DNA of 64,000 nt from Algoriphagus chordae (GTDB lineage Bacteria; Bacteroidota; Bacteroidia; Cytophagales; Cyclobacteriaceae), in contig NZ_QKZT01000019.1 in NCBI RefSeq assembly GCF_003254055.1, positions 1 through 64,000 on the forward strand, written 5' to 3'. Below, in pieces: positions 1 to 8,576 of this stretch; the stretch's first letter is position 1; every line of letters starts with the position of its first letter. The notes beneath the pieces are model-generated. The model did no database searches, was not told the origin of the DNA, and was given only the letters and a program-made list of their open reading frames with translations. The translations under genes were made by a program, and so were the position numbers.

Positions 1-1
1 A

Positions 2-444
2 TGGTTCTCTAACAGCTCAAATTCAACTACTGGAGCTACCTCTGTGGGAACAGGCACTACATTTACCCCTCCTACTACTACTGCAGAAACAACCTACTAT
101 TTTGCTGTTGCTGCCAGTGCAACTTGTGGATCCATCACATCAGATATTGTGGAAATAGAGGTGACACCAGAAACTACAATTGATACCCATCCTATAGGTA
201 GTGTTTATTGCCAAAACGAAACTCCTACTGATTTATCGGTGGTGGCAACTGGTACGGGAAGCATTGCCTATGAGTGGTTCTCCAACACCTCCAACTCCAC
301 TATTGGAGCCACATCCGTTGGTACGGGCAACACATTCACTCCTCCAACTACATCAGATGGTTCGCTATTCTATTTTGCAGTTGCTACAAGTCCTACTTGT
401 GGTTCCGCTACTTCTGATATTGTGGAAATAGAGGTGACACCAAC
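2..444 (+). repeat. Tandem 273-bp coding repeat (Ig-like units)
   Basis: Two in-frame units, about 2-171 and 275-444, begin with codons for WFSN and end with codons for SDIVEIEVTP. The spacing is 273 nt, or 91 residues. The unit ends are almost identical at DNA level (gatattgtggaaatagaggt in both), which suggests recent duplication or gene conversion. More copies may lie upstream of the window. Confidence 0.75.
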
Positions 445-2851
445 AAATACAGTTACCCCAGCATCAACTTCTCCAGAACTGTGTATCAATACTACTATGC
501 CAGTTATAAATCACACTACCACAGGAGCAACTGGTATTAAAGTGGAAAGTGATGAGGTGGACTACAATTTGCCAAATGGTGTCACTGCCACCTGGGAAAG
601 CAATGTGATTTCCATTACAGGCACTCCTGCTGAAGAGGGTATTTTCAACTACAGTATTCCATTAGAAGGCGGTTGCGGAGAAATATTTGCAGAAGGAAAT
701 ATAACAGTTACAGACCCAAGTTACCCTATCTCGGGCATCAATGTAGACAACCCTGGCTTAGGCGATCCTCTCCCTGCTACTTCCACGTTTACTGTCTATA
801 GCCCAGGCTTAACTCTTGGAACATATACTGTCAATTATAGTAGAACCGGCGCAAATAGTGGCCCTGATCAAAATATTTCTGTTACAGTTACAACAGCAGG
901 TGAATTTACTTTTACTTCTCCAAGCTATTCCAATGAAGGATCAACTATTTTAACGATTAATTCCATCCAAAAATCAACAGATCTCTGTCCTGATTATCCT
1001 ACAGGTGCAAAAACTGTTTTGTATGGAATAAGTTGTAGTGTGGAGTTTGATAGAATAAATGGAAATCAAGAATTTTATGTTCCTGCCAACGTAACCCAAG
1101 TTACAATACAAGTTTTTGGAAACGGTACAGGAGGTAATACAGATATTCATACTATGAACGTATGGCCAAGTGGAGTAATATTCGCTGGATTCTCAGGTAG
1201 TGATGTATTCGCAACAGAAGTCCCTTCATCTGAACCCGCAGCCACCAGAATAGCAAACGCGATTATTAATGTTACAGGACCTAACGGAAAGGTGAAATTC
1301 AACTATATCTGTGACAGTACAATTCCGTCTTGTGCTACTCTAGTTGATGACGGAAATTCTTTCATAGATTCAGATGGATTTACTGTGATAAGATTTGATA
1401 ATTTAGGAACATGTACTTGGTCTGCACCTGAAGGATTGGATGAATTTGAAGTTCTAGTAATTGGAGGAGCTGGTGGTGGGGGCTATGGGAATACTGCCGG
1501 CGGAGGCGCAGGCGGAGGTGTCATCTACAGAGCTTATAGTGGCATTACCTCGACAGGAGATGATGGCCTTCAAGGGGCAAGTTTTACTATTCAAGTTGGT
1601 AATGGAGGGGCAGGTGGGACAGGATCTATCATTAGAGGAGCTACAGGAAATCCATCTGCCTTTTCCGCGGGTACTTTTGACTATTCAAATGTGAGAAATT
1701 CTATTGGAGGAACATTATCTGGAGCTGGGTCTTTTTCATCCTTAACAGCACTAGGAGGTGGAGGAGGAGGTTCAACAGGATCACGAAATGGTATAAATGG
1801 AGCATCAGGTGGTGGATCTGCTTCATCTTGGAGTGGTCTGTTTAATACTTTCATAGGAATTTTCGGGAATGGTTCTATCCCTCAGGGACAAAATGGCGGT
1901 TCATCATATGCTATAAATATCTTTGGAGTAGCTGGAGGTGCTGGGGGAGGCGGAGGTGGAGCCGGCGGGCCTGGCTCTAATGGTACAAATTCCTTATTCG
2001 GGATTGCTGGAATCTATGGAGGAAATGGAGGAGATGGCCTACCTTTTAATTTCACTGAGACAACAGAATACTTTGGAGCTGGGGGAGGGGGTACCTCATC
2101 AGGAGAACAAGGTGCAGGCGGTAGTGCAGGTGCAGGCGGAAATGCTGTATCAGGGGGGGCAGGGCAAAATGGCCAAACCTATGGCTCCGGAGGTGGAGCC
2201 GGTAGTTCTGGAGGTGGAGCTGGTTTCCAAGGTGTAGTCTACATCCGCTACCCTAACTACCGTATCCTTCCAGTAGAATACCTCTACTTTAATGCGACAT
2301 ACAATGACTTCCAAAGATCAGGAGATTTGACCTGGGCGACGGCGAAGGAATGGGAAAATGACCGCTTTGAGATAGAACGCTCGGTGAATAATGTGAAAGA
2401 TTGGGAAGCTATCGGTGAAGTGTCTGGCGCAGGGTACTCTGATGCCGAAGTGAAGTATGACTACTCGGATATTAAGTTGCCTGTAGCTGGAGGAAATATC
2501 TTCTACCGCTTAAAGCAGTATGACTTCGATGGAGACTTTACTTACAGTGACACCAAGTCCATCAAGGTGGAAGCACTACCTGGTACTACCCATTGGAGAG
2601 TCTTCCCTAACCCGACGACTGGGCATCCATTTAATATAGAAATCCTAGATCCATCAGCATATCATGACGAACCGATTACCTTGAGAATCATCTCTGCTAC
2701 GGGCCAGTTCCATACGATTCAGGTTTCCGAAATGAGAAGAATGGGTACGCAAGTGAGTGAGTGGTTCAGTGCCCAGGCATCAGGCATCTTCACCATAGAG
2801 ATCTCATGGGGGGATCAGAGAGAATACCATAATGTGATCCTAAGACGATAG
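2..2851 (+). CDS. T9SS-secreted glycine-rich protein, 5' end outside window
   Basis: The reading frame is open from the first bases of the window, so the signal peptide and an unknown part of the N-terminus lie upstream; a GTG at 44 is not the real start. About 949 residues are visible. Two Ig-like repeats of 91 residues come first, each ending in the motif SDIVEIEVTP. Next are further beta-rich segments, then a glycine-rich stretch of roughly 260 residues (nt 1450-2240) resembling the Gly_rich_2 type. A module found in many T9SS cargo proteins follows (WATAKEWENDRFEIERS). The last ~85 residues look like a type A T9SS sorting domain, starting at WRVFPNPTTG. The product is therefore probably exported across the outer membrane and attached or released there; an adhesive or matrix role is inference. 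It is paralogous to the next gene in its C-terminal half. Confidence 0.85.
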   Translation, partial: WFSNSSNSTTGATSVGTGTTFTPPTTTAETTYYFAVAASATCGSITSDIVEIEVTPETTIDTHPIGSVYCQNETPTDLSVVATGTGSIAYEWFSNTSNSTIGATSVGTGNTFTPPTTSDGSLFYFAVATSPTCGSATSDIVEIEVTPTNTVTPASTSPELCINTTMPVINHTTTGATGIKVESDEVDYNLPNGVTATWESNVISITGTPAEEGIFNYSIPLEGGCGEIFAEGNITVTDPSYPISGINVDNPGLGDPLPATSTFTVYSPGLTLGTYTVNYSRTGANSGPDQNISVTVTTAGEFTFTSPSYSNEGSTILTINSIQKSTDLCPDYPTGAKTVLYGISCSVEFDRINGNQEFYVPANVTQVTIQVFGNGTGGNTDIHTMNVWPSGVIFAGFSGSDVFATEVPSSEPAATRIANAIINVTGPNGKVKFNYICDSTIPSCATLVDDGNSFIDSDGFTVIRFDNLGTCTWSAPEGLDEFEVLVIGGAGGGGYGNTAGGGAGGGVIYRAYSGITSTGDDGLQGASFTIQVGNGGAGGTGSIIRGATGNPSAFSAGTFDYSNVRNSIGGTLSGAGSFSSLTALGGGGGGSTGSRNGINGASGGGSASSWSGLFNTFIGIFGNGSIPQGQNGGSSYAINIFGVAGGAGGGGGGAGGPGSNGTNSLFGIAGIYGGNGGDGLPFNFTETTEYFGAGGGGTSSGEQGAGGSAGAGGNAVSGGAGQNGQTYGSGGGAGSSGGGAGFQGVVYIRYPNYRILPVEYLYFNATYNDFQRSGDLTWATAKEWENDRFEIERSVNNVKDWEAIGEVSGAGYSDAEVKYDYSDIKLPVAGGNIFYRLKQYDFDGDFTYSDTKSIKVEALPGTTHWRVFPNPTTGHPFNIEILDPSAYHDEPITLRIISATGQFHTIQVSEMRRMGTQVSEWFSAQASGIFTIEISWGDQREYHNVILRR

Positions 2852-2873
2852 AAACATTAAGTATTTAAACTGG

Positions 2874-2911
2874 AAAAGCCCTGTTGGAGTAAAATCTGGC
2901 AGGGCTTTTTT
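2874..2911 (+). terminator. Intrinsic terminator
   Basis: A ten-base stem (AAAAGCCCTG, then CAGGGCTTTT) encloses a 16-nt loop and runs directly into a T tract. It lies 23 bp after the stop codon of the upstream T9SS gene. Confidence 0.8.
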
Positions 2912-2930
2912 CCAGTCGCACAAACCATAG

Positions 2931-3053
2931 AGATTCGTGATTATAAATCCCGAATAGCCGTAATAGCAATACCAAATTATGCTCCTCCTGCATCTTGCTC
3001 CTCTTGATTTGTAATCGTGAGAACATATCGTAGGATTTGTAATCAGGAAATTC
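2931..3053. repeat. Degenerate dispersed repeat containing ATTTGTAATC-type units
   Basis: This spacer holds several imperfect copies of one palindromic unit: attcgtgattataaatcccg, gatttgtaatcgtgag and ggatttgtaatcagg. The first copy, followed by gaatagc, matches the element at 16061-16085 closely. Minus-strand frames here (71 and 82 codons) run through the terminator and repeat units and are not credible genes. Small REP-like palindromes of this kind are common between genes in Bacteroidota; whether a transposase mobilises this one is unknown. Confidence 0.45.
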
Positions 3054-3418
3054 AATAAGCGTTTCAGCGCTAATCAAAGAATTAAAGTGGTTTTTCATGT
3101 CACTTTCTACCAAACAACATGATTTTCAAAAAATACATTTTAAAAAAACCTCCTAAAAAGCAGCATACACTTTTCTGCTTTAAGGAGCTGTTAATTAGCA
3201 TTTTGTCATAAAAAATAGGCTTGCTGTAATTTTTTATATGACTGAGATACAAGCCTCTACAAAAAACAATTACTATTCTACTAGGTTAGATCCATTTAAT
3301 GGACATAATTTTGCGTATACAATAAGGCGAGCCCAGACCGAAAAAGCTTAACTCCCTAAAACTCTTCGAAGATCTAAAGCTCAGAGCTACCTTATAAACA
3401 CTTGTATTAATTCAAATC
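3054..3418. other. AT-rich spacer upstream of T9SS gene
   Basis: There is no credible gene. A sequence resembling the Bacteroidota -7 element (TAATTTTG, 3306-3313) lies about 105 bp before the next start codon, but no matching -33 TTG is at the usual distance. It is noted only as a weak promoter candidate. Confidence 0.3.
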
Positions 3419-6400
3419 ATGATGAGAAGCAGGATTCTGTTCGTTTTTCTGATTTTTTGCTTTGCCTTCGGTTTTGGAGGAGAAGTGCTTGGGCAGACTT
3501 ATACCACTACTGGAGTTAGCACAAACTGGAACGATCCTGCTGCTTGGATCAGAACAGGGGACTGTGGAGCTATAAACAATGGCGGCCCTCCGCCCCCACT
3601 AACCTTAAATTCAGGAAATGCATGTAATGTTAAGATCATTGTAAATCATCCTATAACATACACTGGGTCCACTCAAATTGGAGGTGGATATATGGATTCC
3701 TTAATAGTAAATAATGGAGCTACACTTACTTTCACCTCAGATTTAAGTATTGCTAATAAGGGCAGTAATGTTGGCCCATTTGGAATAGTAGTTAAAAATG
3801 CAAGTACATTAACAATAAACGGCACCTATCTGCACCAAGCCACCGCGACATTAGATGTGACTTCAGGAAGCAGTATTCACATTGGGAATAATTTAACAAC
3901 AGGCAGTTACGCAGGTGGTCCTATTAAAATAGATGCCACTTCAAAGTTGGATGTTATAAACACCTTAACATTTAATGCAAACAATTCCCTTATTCTTTAT
4001 GGGGAACTAAATGCCAAAGATTTTGCAAGCAGCAGTGGGGGTTCAATGGAATTTCGAGGAGATTCAAAAGTAAAAATTTCAAATAACCTTACTATCTCAA
4101 ATGGTAGTCTATCTAGCCATGACAATGCAGATATTAGAGTAGATGGAGATTTCAATATGAGCGGTGGAGGCATTTATAATGGCTCAGACAATTCCTTCCT
4201 AAGCGTTGAAGGCAATAACAATGTCACCAGCAATAGGATTGTAAACCTTTGGAATAATGCGCAAGTATCTATCAAAGGAAATACCAATGGAAATGTCTCC
4301 TTAAACGTCATAGATAACGCTTGCTATAAATCTAGTACTAGAACCGGAGGAACAGCGTGTGTTCTTTGCGGCGAGACCTATACTTCAGATGGCACCTTTT
4401 ATGTACCTGCGGATGTATATGAGATCACAATCGAAGCTTGGGGCGGAGGCGGTGCTGGCGGAAATGGCACCAGTAATATTTCAGGTGGTGGAGGCGGTGG
4501 CGCATATTCAAAAAAGACCTTAAGTGTTACACCAGGTCAACCCTTGGCAGTTTATATAGGAAATGGAGGAAATCCATATAGTGCTACTCCTGAGATAAGA
4601 AACGGACAGATTTCGTATGTCTCAGCAAATAGTAGCGAACCATTGCCTGGACGTATTACTAACTCTGTAGTACTCGCTAATGGTGGACAAGCCCCAACGG
4701 CAAATAGCGGAATAGGTGGGACAGGCGGAGCTGTTGATTCTCGTGCTACCGTTTCCTATAAAGGAAGTAATGGGTTTTCGGGAGGAAATAATGGATGGGG
4801 AGGTTCTTCAGCAGCAACTGATGGTTCAAATTCCACTGCTGGACAAGACCCTTTAGGACTGGGAGGTGCTGGAGGCAGAGGAGGCTATGGGAGCGGTTTA
4901 GGCTTTAACGGATCTATTTATGGTGGTGGTGGTGGTGGAGCCAACGTCCAATGGGATTCAAGCTTATTGTATGGTGGATATGGTGCCCAAGGAACGGTAG
5001 TCATCAGTTTCACCTGCCCCACAAAAGAACCCTGCTCTAGAGTACTCGATTATGGTACAAATGGAGACTATTATATCGTAGAATATTATTGTGATGCGGA
5101 ATGGTCTGCTCCAGAAGGATTAGCTGAATTTGGAGTAACCGCCATAGGTGGCGGCGGCGGCGGTGGTTATGGAAATGCAGCAGGCGGGGGCGGAGGTGGA
5201 GCTATAACTTCTACTCCAAATTCTGGAATTTATTTTGACATTAATAATGACAATGGCAAACAAATCGGTTTTCCAGCATCTACTACATTTAATGTTCAGG
5301 TTGGAGATGGAGGAGTAGGCGGTACAGCTGCTTCTAGGGGAGCTAATGGAAAAAACTCTAGGATCACTGGCTCCTTCACAGATTATTCTGGCGCATTAAT
5401 ATCATACGACATTGATGCTCTAGGTGGAGGAGGTGGCGGAAGCAGTAACAATTCAGCAAATGTAAATGGAGTCTCAGGTGGATTTGGAGGAGGAGGAGCA
5501 GTATATTCTTCAGATATTGATAATACAAATACAGGAACATTTGGAACTGGAGGCTTAACAAATGGAGCAGCTGGAGTTAGACCAAATTCAGATAAAAAGC
5601 CTATTTCAGGCGGCGGGGGCGGAGGAGCTGCTAGCCCTGGATCACTTGGAACGAGCTCTGGTAATGGACAATCAAAAGGTGGTAATGGCGGTGATGGACT
5701 TGATCTATCATCATTGACCGGTATAGGCCCGACACTTCCTGGGACATTCAGTGGTGGCGGGGGTGGTACCGCTACTGGAGCAAGCAATGCTAACAATAAT
5801 AGTCCAGGCACAGGAGGATTAGGTGGTGGTGGAAACGCTAGCACAACTGGATATGGTGAACATGCTCCAAATAATACAGGCTCAGGAGGAGGCGCAGGCA
5901 TTTTAGGTGGTGGAACTGGCGGTTCAGGAAAAGTCTTTATTTATTATCCTGTATATCGCATCCTCCCAGTCGAATTCCTTTACTTCAACGCATCCTACCT
6001 AAAAGACGATAAGTCTGCCCTTCTAGAATGGGCAACTGCCAAAGAATGGGAAAACTCGCACTTTGAAATTGAGCGGGCAGTGAATACCGTGAAGGAATGG
6101 GAAACCATCGGCCGAGTAGAAGGCAGTGGGTATTCTGACGCGCCTGTGGAATACAATTTTACTGATATAGATCTGCCAATAACTGGAGGAAATATATTTT
6201 ATAGACTAAAACAAGTTGACTACTCAGGTAAATACAGCTTTAGCAAAACTAAAGCGATACAAGTAGAACCTTCCGACAGTAATACAACCTGGATTGCCTA
6301 CCCTAACCCAAGTGCTGCTGGCACTGAAGTTCAAGTAGAATTGACCCAGCTTGACCTTTACCACGACCAACCTATTCATATCAGCCTGAGCAACACACTT

Positions 6401-6547
6401 GGTCAAACTAAATTCCACTCTCTATCCTCCCCTGAGGATATTTCGTCAATTGTATCCAGTTGGCTGAATAGCTCTGCTTCTGGACTTTATATCTTGGATA
6501 TCAGCTGGGCTGCGCATCGACAGCAAATCAAGTTGATGAGAAAATAA
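3419..6547 (+). CDS. T9SS-secreted protein with two glycine-rich domains
   Basis: A 1042-residue protein. An N-terminal signal peptide (hydrophobic to about residue 20, likely cleaved near LGQ at 24-26) directs it to the periplasm. Residues ~30-310 form a repetitive beta-rich region with many short strands, such as KLDVINTLTF and DIRVDGDFNM, typical of a beta-solenoid. Two glycine-rich domains follow at about 345-540 and 555-845; the first opens with SDGTFYVPADVYEITIEAWG, the signature of Gly_rich_2 domains. The T9SS cargo module (LLEWATAKEWENSHFEIERA) and a type A sorting domain starting at WIAYPNPSAAG finish the protein. It is paralogous to the preceding gene and is probably a surface-exposed or secreted structural or adhesive protein. 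The glycine-rich DNA gives a long proline-rich antisense frame that is not a gene. Confidence 0.88.
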   Translation: MMRSRILFVFLIFCFAFGFGGEVLGQTYTTTGVSTNWNDPAAWIRTGDCGAINNGGPPPPLTLNSGNACNVKIIVNHPITYTGSTQIGGGYMDSLIVNNGATLTFTSDLSIANKGSNVGPFGIVVKNASTLTINGTYLHQATATLDVTSGSSIHIGNNLTTGSYAGGPIKIDATSKLDVINTLTFNANNSLILYGELNAKDFASSSGGSMEFRGDSKVKISNNLTISNGSLSSHDNADIRVDGDFNMSGGGIYNGSDNSFLSVEGNNNVTSNRIVNLWNNAQVSIKGNTNGNVSLNVIDNACYKSSTRTGGTACVLCGETYTSDGTFYVPADVYEITIEAWGGGGAGGNGTSNISGGGGGGAYSKKTLSVTPGQPLAVYIGNGGNPYSATPEIRNGQISYVSANSSEPLPGRITNSVVLANGGQAPTANSGIGGTGGAVDSRATVSYKGSNGFSGGNNGWGGSSAATDGSNSTAGQDPLGLGGAGGRGGYGSGLGFNGSIYGGGGGGANVQWDSSLLYGGYGAQGTVVISFTCPTKEPCSRVLDYGTNGDYYIVEYYCDAEWSAPEGLAEFGVTAIGGGGGGGYGNAAGGGGGGAITSTPNSGIYFDINNDNGKQIGFPASTTFNVQVGDGGVGGTAASRGANGKNSRITGSFTDYSGALISYDIDALGGGGGGSSNNSANVNGVSGGFGGGGAVYSSDIDNTNTGTFGTGGLTNGAAGVRPNSDKKPISGGGGGGAASPGSLGTSSGNGQSKGGNGGDGLDLSSLTGIGPTLPGTFSGGGGGTATGASNANNNSPGTGGLGGGGNASTTGYGEHAPNNTGSGGGAGILGGGTGGSGKVFIYYPVYRILPVEFLYFNASYLKDDKSALLEWATAKEWENSHFEIERAVNTVKEWETIGRVEGSGYSDAPVEYNFTDIDLPITGGNIFYRLKQVDYSGKYSFSKTKAIQVEPSDSNTTWIAYPNPSAAGTEVQVELTQLDLYHDQPIHISLSNTLGQTKFHSLSSPEDISSIVSSWLNSSASGLYILDISWAAHRQQIKLMRK

Positions 6548-6741
6548 ATAGAGAATAATTTTAAAATCTCTCCCTAACTTATTGATTTATATCAAAATAA
6601 TATTTCAATTTTGTAGCAAATGAAACTTATCTCGCTAAGTTATTGTCTACTATATTGACATATTCGGAATAAAATTCGGATTTCAATATTTGAAACACAG
6701 TTTTTAAGAGGTAAAATACATCTCTAATATTTCCAAAAATT

Positions 6742-8355
6742 ATGAAAAAACATTCCTTACTCGGCTTGGCCCTTGTCTTCGCGTTTTACTCATGTAATGA
6801 CAGCTCAGACCCAATTAATGAAGGTTCAATTATCGTCAACACGGACAGTGAAACACTTACCACTCGTGTGAAACTAGATAATGCTGGAGTGGTTGCCTTA
6901 ATCGACCCTTCTGCACCTTCTGGAAGAATCCAAGAAGAATCTTCGGATCTACCACTAGTATTGGTCTCACAGGTAGATGCACCACAATACGAAGGGCAAA
7001 CCTTAAAGGCGACTCACGTAGATATTGACGGTAATTATGCTTATGTATCCTACAATACTGAGGGAAGTACCTATTTAGGAGCAGTGGATATCTTCGACAT
7101 TTCAAATATCTACAGTCCGGTAATTACTGAGCAGGCTATTTTCACAGATACTGATATCAGTTCACTGGAATACAAGAACGGTGTACTTTACCTAGCAGCA
7201 GCTGTAAACATTGACGAAAATGATGAAGTAACTTCTCCTGCTAACTTAATCACAGTTTCTACAGCTGGAGGAAGATTCACTTCTGGTTTTGTTTACACAT
7301 CTCTGCCTGGCTTTGTTGCTACTGATGTAGCCAACACCAATTCCAATACGGCGCTGACCAGTGGAAATCCTGGGGTTATAGGTTTATTTGATGCGACACA
7401 GACTCCTGGTAACGCTACTGAAATGGAAGATCTAAGAGCTGTAGCCTTTGGAGACGATAAATTGGCAGTACTTAGTGGCAGCTCTGGAGTTCATATTCTA
7501 GACCCTAATAGTCTTTCGGAAGTAGTTTCTATTCCATTAACACTAGATGTAGCAGGTGCCAAAAGAACTTTGGACATTGACAATGGTAATCTTTATGTAT
7601 CTGAAGGAGCTAATGGGGCAGGTATCTACAAAATGTCTGATGGCAGCTTAATCCAAAAACTAGCCATTCCTATTCGTCCTGAAGATGTAGATTCTGGTGA
7701 CATTGTCACTAACGCAGTTTCTGTTGACAACAATTTACTTTTCATGGCCAATGGTGCAGCAGGTATTTCTATCTCTGACGTTTCCGACCTAGAAGGAATT
7801 AAGGAATTTGGGGTTTTGGATCTAGACGGATCATCTAACTTCGTGAGAAATGAGGAAGAGTTTGTATTCGTTGCAACTGGTTTTGGAGGACTTCAGATTT
7901 TGAAAATAAATAAGAGTGATGGAGCTTCTGATGTATCCTGCGAAGGCCTACTTCCATACACTGGAAATGCCAACCTAAATATTAACAGTAATGAATCACA
8001 GTCATATGCTGGATCCAGCGTACTGAAAAACGTGAACGTGGGCGGTACTTTCTTATTCTGTGGATCTTTGGCTATTGAGCAAAACTTAAACGTAAACAGC
8101 AATGGTCTAATGACTGTTAATGGCGCGTTTGCTTTTGGCCAATATCAAAAAAATACCACGCTAAACATTAACAGCCAATCCACACTTCAATTGCATGGTA
8201 GTACTGTGATCTATGGTGATCTTAGATTGAACTCTGGCGCTACGCTTGAATTCCTTGGAGAAGGCAATACTATAACGGTTTACGGTACTGTAACTATTAA
8301 CAGTGGTGCTCAAATCATAGGTAATTATACCGACACGGAAGGAAAGCTTAAATAA
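6742..8355 (+). CDS. LVIVD-repeat-like lipoprotein with beta-solenoid tail
   Basis: A 537-residue protein. The N-terminus is a lipoprotein signal: a hydrophobic stretch ending FYSC, with Cys18 as the probable lipidation site, followed by acidic NDSSD as in surface-exported Bacteroidota lipoproteins. Residues ~70-390 contain repeated units of the type NYAYVSYN, GAVDIFDISN and VHILDPNSL, matching the LVIVD beta-propeller family. From about residue 400 the sequence changes to short repeats (LNINSQSTLQL, LRLNSGATLEF, VTINSGAQI) that would stack as a beta-solenoid. This tail resembles the N-terminal region of the preceding T9SS protein. Enzymatic function is not apparent; a surface-scaffold role is inferred. 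It has its own terminator downstream. Confidence 0.75.
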   Translation: MKKHSLLGLALVFAFYSCNDSSDPINEGSIIVNTDSETLTTRVKLDNAGVVALIDPSAPSGRIQEESSDLPLVLVSQVDAPQYEGQTLKATHVDIDGNYAYVSYNTEGSTYLGAVDIFDISNIYSPVITEQAIFTDTDISSLEYKNGVLYLAAAVNIDENDEVTSPANLITVSTAGGRFTSGFVYTSLPGFVATDVANTNSNTALTSGNPGVIGLFDATQTPGNATEMEDLRAVAFGDDKLAVLSGSSGVHILDPNSLSEVVSIPLTLDVAGAKRTLDIDNGNLYVSEGANGAGIYKMSDGSLIQKLAIPIRPEDVDSGDIVTNAVSVDNNLLFMANGAAGISISDVSDLEGIKEFGVLDLDGSSNFVRNEEEFVFVATGFGGLQILKINKSDGASDVSCEGLLPYTGNANLNINSNESQSYAGSSVLKNVNVGGTFLFCGSLAIEQNLNVNSNGLMTVNGAFAFGQYQKNTTLNINSQSTLQLHGSTVIYGDLRLNSGATLEFLGEGNTITVYGTVTINSGAQIIGNYTDTEGKLK

Positions 8356-8379
8356 CTCTCTTTTCTTACAATAATTTCA

Positions 8380-8408
8380 AAGCCGATTCAGCACTGAATC
8401 GGCTTTTT
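8380..8408 (+). terminator. Intrinsic terminator
   Basis: An 11-bp perfect stem (AAGCCGATTCA / TGAATCGGCTT) with a four-base loop is followed by TTT. It sits 24 bp after the stop of the LVIVD-type lipoprotein gene and separates it from the convergent AsmA-like gene. Confidence 0.85.
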
Positions 8409-8576
8409 GTATTTAGCCCCTAACTAGAACAAGTCTATCCGCTTTAACGGTGGAGAAAGGAAATCTGTCCCCAATCCCCTCCTTGCCTAACTCAGGTGTA
8501 TGCCTCCAAAATTTTTGAAAACAACAAAGAGGCTGGCATAAATATACCGTGACAATCAATCCTCTGAAAATTGATA

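Noticed and set aside
2840-3113. Two overlapping minus-strand reading frames of 71 and 82 codons after the first T9SS gene
   Set aside because: They run through an intrinsic terminator and palindromic repeat units, and their translations match no protein family.
5383-5901. 172-codon minus-strand proline-rich frame
   Set aside because: It is the antisense of the glycine-rich coding region (GGN codons read backwards as proline), so it has no independent support.
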